From Pempheris klunzingeri (lineage: Eukaryota > Chordata > Actinopteri > Acropomatiformes > Pempheridae): a DNA stretch of 64,000 bases. This document shows, piece by piece, positions 58,930-64,000 of the stretch (its first letter is position 1; every line of letters starts with the position of its first letter). The translations under genes were made by a program, and so were the position numbers. The notes beneath the pieces were generated by a model, which searched no databases, had not been told where the DNA came from, and saw nothing but the letters and a program-made list of their open reading frames with translations. The stretch spans positions 9,012,618 to 9,076,617 of the forward strand of contig NC_092013.1 of assembly GCF_042242105.1 (NCBI RefSeq), read 5' to 3'.

Positions 58930-61530
58930 GGACACACAATTGCGAACTTCCCCGGCAGCATCTTATACAGTTGTAAAGTGAATGGTTTGCTATATAAAAC
59001 ACTCTGTGATCTGTTTGCATTCAATTTTCGGTCTTTTACATTGTTGCTCCAAACTCCTTCTTTTGTCTTTTAACAGCAAACATGAAGAAGTGACATTCAT
59101 GGTAGTAATTAACACTTCATTGAAACTCCTTGTACATATTTTATACAAAATACAAAAAAATATATCCGTTTTTACTTGTAAATCAAGCAGTTTCACTCAA
59201 GAAATTGTTAAGTTTACTGGTGTAATATTAAGTCTTTTTTTCTTACTTCTATGTTTTCTGGATATACATTTCTAATCTCAGGCATATTAGCTTTGAAGCA
59301 TGATACCCGTACTTCAAGTGCATATCTGTCTGAGCAGCCACTCTAAGTGCACGGTACTCAAGGACACCATGAAGACACAACGATCACAGCCATTAAACGT
59401 CCTCTGAGCGAACAGGTTTCCACCGTCCCTGCCTTTCACACACTTGACAACGATAATTCAGCTGGCTCACCGTCCACTTATGAATTTAATCCTGCAGGGC
59501 CTAAGAGTTTAAGACGGTGATGTGGGGTGTACAGTTATCACAGGGATGGCATGAGCAATGATGTCTGCCAACTCATTTATCACCCGACTCTAGTGAGAGA
59601 GCCCAGATCCAATTACAGTGGTTTCTATGGACTCAACAATGGCCTGCTATAAATACACACACAGAGGGTTTTCCACACTCAACAACACACCCACGCACAT
59701 ACTAGTATTTTTGCACATATATACAGTGTGTGTGCACTTGATTGTGTGTTTGGAATAATATGGGAGACTCTGTGGTTATCACAGCAATTCAATTATCGTG
59801 CCAACTTCTCTTGGACAACTTCATTTTTGTCTTTTTTTGAAGCAGTGAGGGATTCTGCAACATGCAGAGATGCTCTGGAAAATAAATGAGATGAATATCT
59901 GCAGAATGATGTATGCACCTGTGTGTAGGTGGGTGTAGAAGAGGAAGAAGAAGAAGAGCGGAGAAAAAAAACACAGAAGCCCCCACCGAGCACTAAACAG
60001 CTTCACAAAGTTATTTACAGCTCAATCCATCAATAAACGACAGGTGCAGCATCCTCACAAACAAACCTATTAGCTTTCCTCCCGCTGGAACAATATCCTC
60101 TTCGGCAATCAGCTGCTCACACACAAACACACATAGACACCAACATCTTAGAGACAGGCCGACAGATATGTATGACTTATGGCTTGATTGCTAAATTATT
60201 TGAAATCATGCTACAGAAAAAGAAAAAAATGATGATGTTGTTTCCCCAGATGTTCTACATTCCTTTATCATGTAAATGTTATTATCTATTAGTGGTAGAA
60301 AGAGTTAAAATTTAAAATTGTACTTTTCATTTTGTCTCTCCTATCTGAGTTGTAGTAAAGCAGAAGTATAAAGTAATATGATGCAGTCAAGTAAATTGTA
60401 CAACTTCCACAATTGTACAGTACATGTAGAAAATGTACTTAGTTACATTTGACCATTCGTTACAAGATGCAATTGCCATGAAAACAGTTTATACAAGTAA
60501 ATCCTGCACAGTTTGAGCATTGCACTGGGTTTATGTTCTCAATGCTGTAGGGCCGGACAAGGTCCAGAAGCAAAGTGTAAAACATGCTCAGCAGGTTTTT
60601 ACAACAAATCACGATGACAAGCGGGCCACATGTTACTGGTCAGAACATAATGTCTCGTGTACGCGGGGTGTAAGGCTACAGTTGGTTCCTGAATGCGGAG
60701 TGTTGCATGTCAGGGCACAGGTCAAATGTTAAGAGGCCAATGGCAGCTCCAGATGGTACCGTTCTGCTTTTGGAAAAAGGGGCTGTCAAGAAACAGGCTC
60801 AAACATGAAATATATGGACAGGGGAAGTATTTTGAGTTTGGGTTTGGGCAAAGTGTCTGACCTGTCATGGATACGTGACCATAAAGAACACCGAAAGTCA
60901 AAAGGGATCAGCACACTGGATAGTCCTGCTATCAGATAAAAAATGCTTTTAGGTAGAACCAAAGGAACTGCTACAATCATCTAAATCCTCTTTATGAAAC
61001 TGTACTCATCTCCAGTTCCCATTACATCTGACTTTGGCCGCACGCTTGCCATTTTGTAACATAATGAACACCTCAATGCAAGCTAGCTTTCATATTGCCT
61101 CCTCCTCTTTTCTCCCCTTGTCCCCGTTTTCCACTCTGTCTGCCAACACCAAAATCCAGATGACCGGAACGTGGTGTACAGTAGGATCGTGTGTCGAGTG
61201 GCTGAATGCAGTTAGTGCTGCAGTCTGCTGTGGCTGAGAGTGGCGCGGTGTTGTCTTCCCTTTGGTCGGGGAGGTTGCCAAAATTAACACCATGTGCGAC
61301 AAAGCAAGACAGACTCGGTGAAAAGGAGAGGACAAACTACTTTTGGTCACTTTTCATCACATCATTAATATGTTACAGGCTGCAGCGCAGTGACTGTTGT
61401 GTTAAATAAAGCTTTAGTTTTTCTCCCTGCACTGCAACAACTGACAGGTAAACATTTTAAAGCTTTTCTTTAAGGATATGTTTGGTGATATTTTACATTT
61501 TCTGATAGATGAAAAGTTGAAGGATTTTTT
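58930..61530. other. intergenic, no gene recognised
   Basis: AT-rich with small chance frames only. A weak AAGTA/GTACTT-type repeat remnant is visible at 60290-60460 (AGAAAATGTACTTAGTTACA). No other feature supported. Confidence 0.4.
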
Positions 61531-61539
61531 TTACAGTTC

Positions 61540-61720
61540 ATCCTGAGCTGGGCATGAATACATCTGACAGATTTCACACATGACAGTCAAAACCACATAT
61601 GTCAACCTCATGGTGGCGCATGAAGGTAAAGTCAGGTGGATCACATTTTGGAGGATTTATCTTCTGGGAACCATGAATACAAAATTTAGCGACAATCCAT
61701 CAATAAGCCCACTGTAGCAA
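61540..61720. repeat. dispersed teleost repeat copy (CAACCTCATGGTGGCGC type)
   Basis: GTCAACCTCATGGTGGCGCA, GGTAAAGTCAGGTGGATCAC and AAATTTAGCGACAATCCATC place it in the same family as the copies at 49 kb, 52.5 kb and 55.4 kb. Diverged and partial. Confidence 0.6.
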
Positions 61721-63929
61721 TGAAAAACGTTTCTTTCTTTACACGAAATCAACCCTGCTCTCGCACTTCTGCTGCAGTAAATACTCATAAGCGCAACAAA
61801 TCCGCAGCTGAAAATAGTCCCCGACAAATACACATTTTATTCATGTTTGAGTAGCATTTTCTTTAAAAAAAAGTACACCGCCCAACTAGTTTAGGAAATT
61901 ATTTTGCCTTTAAGAAAATAAAAGCATTACTAATAATAACCACAGACAGTAGGAAACTCAGTAAGTACTGAGAGACAGAGAAACAAATTGTTCATCTTTT
62001 CGTAGGATTTGTTGACCACAAAATCTAGAATATCACCAGCCTTATCCATTAACCATTTTTGTAGGCCAATGCTTCAAAGGACAGACTACAAAAATGACAC
62101 CTTGTCAATTTTATGCCAGGATTCAATTAATGAAATAAAAATTGAACGCATAGAGAAATGACTTTGAGTACTCACCTTCCCCAACAGAAAGCTAAAGATA
62201 TGTTTGGAGAGACAGTATAGAAACTATAATCTGATAAAGAATGTATCACTTCATATCACATTTACACAAAGGAAGCCAGTGATGTTCAAAAAGATTTAAT
62301 TATCAAATATTCTCTTTTAATACTCCTGCACCATTTGTATGAAAGCCCAGTATTTTTAAAGTCCACACACAAACGAAACACATACAGTAGGAGAAAGAAG
62401 GATTCTTCATAATGTTTTATAGCTGCTCATCTTCTCATCACATTTCACTGTGACTCCTTAGGAAGCTTCTTAAGTTCATTTTGAGATGAAAATAAAAAAT
62501 AAATGCAACATATTAAAAACAACCTGCAAATTTCAGAAGAATATGGAAGACAGTAGGAGGGTTTCACGAGCAAGGAGCTGAGGTTGGAGTGACCTATTTG
62601 CAGGCAAAGACAAGAAACCAGTTGACGCTTATGCATGTGGATTTTCAAGTGCTGTTGGGTGATAACAAATCATAGAAAGGGTTTACTGTGCTGCATCTAA
62701 TTGTGGATACAAGGAGACAAGGAGAAATGTGCTTTGACTTAATTCAATCTTAAGATGGACTGCTCCTCTGTAGTTAAGGATTTCACTGCCTCAGGAACAT
62801 GTGAACAGGATTTAGTTCTTGTAGATCCTAAACCAGCTGTCATCACTTGATGTCCTTCCAGTTTAGTGGTGTGAAGTGCACGTTCAAGTATTGTATGTTG
62901 GTTTTGTCCTGACACTCGCACACCTCAGGCACTTCATATCAAAAGCTGGCACAAATCTGAAGTCGTATTCATCAGCGGTGAGTACAAAATGAATTCGGAT
63001 GGTGACACTGAAATAGATTATGTCCCATCTGTAATAAATGGGGCTCGCTGCGCGTGATATTTGGAATGAAAACTCACTTAGTGTCACTTATTATGTTTCA
63101 AGGACTGAGGCTTTATCAAAAGGCACTTTGCATTTTCATTCAGCAAGTAAATTTTTGTTCTTAAAAGCACAAGAAATATGTTGTTAAGGGACATGAGGTT
63201 CAACAGGAACCCTGCCAGCATCAGCCTTTACAAGGTGGCAGCACAAGAGTTATGGCAGAACATTTTGTTTAGCTTAAGGCAATAAGGTTTGTAACTGGTA
63301 GTATCAAAATAAGAGGAAACTTTGGTCCGAGACCTTCCACAGGAGCACGATTAGGACTAAATCTATCTTTTGTGATACAAAGTAAATGTTTTCCTTTTGA
63401 AAAGTGGGACTCCACAGTTGTTTAAAGGAACAGGATGTGTGTTCTGCCTGCCTTTTTCTACTCAATCTACAATCTCAGCTTAGTGGGATCAAAAAGCAAC
63501 TTAGAAACGTTTTTGAGAGTTAGTGTGTTTCTCTTGTTTTTAGGAAAAGCTGAGTATGTACACTGCATTGCATCTACCCAAATGTCCATGTCTTACAAGC
63601 TGCATAGCAGGACAACATTGACACATCCAGCACAGCAATAAAGTCATTTTACAAATGCACACAAAAATATATATAAACTGTGTCCTGAACTGTTAAAACC
63701 ATTTCAGCTTTCACTGAAGTGACGCAAATGTTTATGCAGTACTCACACAGGTACCATATTCAATTTTAAAACTTAATGTTAGAAAAATAATGGTCTCTTG
63801 AACAATGTCAGACTTTTGTCAGCACACAAGTCCATGTGATAGACAGAGGTTCACCAGTAGAGTCCAATGATAGAACCTCACATTAGGGGCTTGTGTGTGT
63901 CGGTCATGTTTTTTTTTTTTTTTTTTTTC
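61721..63929 (-). other. probable nr4a1 3' UTR and downstream flank
   Basis: No gene frames recognised. This lies 3' of the nr4a1 stop on the minus strand. Plus-strand TAAAT words (ATTTA on the gene strand) are scattered through it. The nearest clear AATAAA on the gene strand is near 61835, so the UTR length is uncertain. Confidence 0.35.
63909..63928. repeat. homopolymer T20 (A20 on the nr4a1 strand)
   Basis: Twenty consecutive T on the plus strand, one base beyond the nr4a1 stop codon on the minus strand. Confidence 0.97.
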
Positions 63930-64000
63930 TCAGAAGGGTAGAGTATCCATAAAGATTTTATCCACTATTGGTGGAGGGGGCACCAGGTCCTCCAGTTTCA
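63930..64000 (-). CDS. nr4a1: nr4a1, orphan nuclear receptor, C-terminal end only
   Basis: NR4A1 (Nur77) is an immediate-early orphan nuclear receptor that binds NBRE sites. Only the last 22 codons and one partial codon are inside the window. On the minus strand they read (L)KLEDLVPPPPIVDKI followed by FMDTLPF and TGA (63932-63930). This is the family's helix 12/AF-2 end, and the FMDTLPF version fits NR4A1 better than NR4A2/3 (which end near LFLDTLPF). The rest of the ligand-binding domain, the DNA-binding domain and the promoter lie beyond 64000. Despite the short match the motif is distinctive. Confidence 0.85.
   Translation of the reverse strand, partial: KLEDLVPPPPIVDKIFMDTLPF

Overview
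The window looks like ordinary nuclear DNA of a teleost fish, most likely a percomorph. The evidence is compact vertebrate genes with short GT-AG introns, long CA/TG microsatellites, several dispersed repeats recalled as common in percomorph genomes, and proteins close to fish and human orthologues. No virus, plasmid, bacterial or CRISPR content was seen. All gene models were built by eye from splice signals, reading-frame continuity and remembered family sequences. No alignment was run.

Layout: (1) 552-2886 (+), the last five exons of ssr1 (TRAP alpha). (2) 5592-7458 (+), a three-exon GPI-anchored neuritin. (3) 7459-12700, a gene-free stretch with MITE-like repeats. (4) 12724-13547 (-), sys1, with a noncoding first exon near 15.1-15.3 kb. 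(5) 16251-20997 (+), an 11-coding-exon BAAT/ACOT-type acyl-CoA thioesterase with a mitochondrial-looking leader. It converges with (6) 21397-22512 (-), a divergent S100 protein. (7) 25877-29448 (+), inpp1 behind a CpG-rich promoter. It converges with (8) 33665-37407 (-), dnajc14. (9) 42111-47144 (+), nab2. (10) 51459-52298 (-), a compact TANK-like adaptor with two coding exons and uORF-bearing 5' exons. (11) 53.2-63.9 kb, repeats, microsatellites and an antisense LINE fragment. (12) 63930-64000 (-), the last codons of nr4a1, whose body lies beyond the window edge.

The genes do not form one pathway. They cover ER translocation (ssr1), Golgi trafficking (sys1), ER co-chaperone work (dnajc14), inositol phosphate turnover (inpp1), acyl-CoA metabolism, calcium binding (S100), neurite outgrowth (neuritin), innate immune signalling (TANK-like) and immediate-early transcription (nab2, nr4a1). 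The human orthologues of dnajc14, nab2 and nr4a1 are all on 12q13, so that part probably preserves an old linkage group.

The best items for a second look are the compact TANK-like gene, the multi-exon thioesterase with its splice-acceptor-like minisatellite, the EGR/CRE/AP-1/G-quadruplex cluster in a nab2 intron, and the S100 with a shortened first calcium loop. I found no clearly new biological system.
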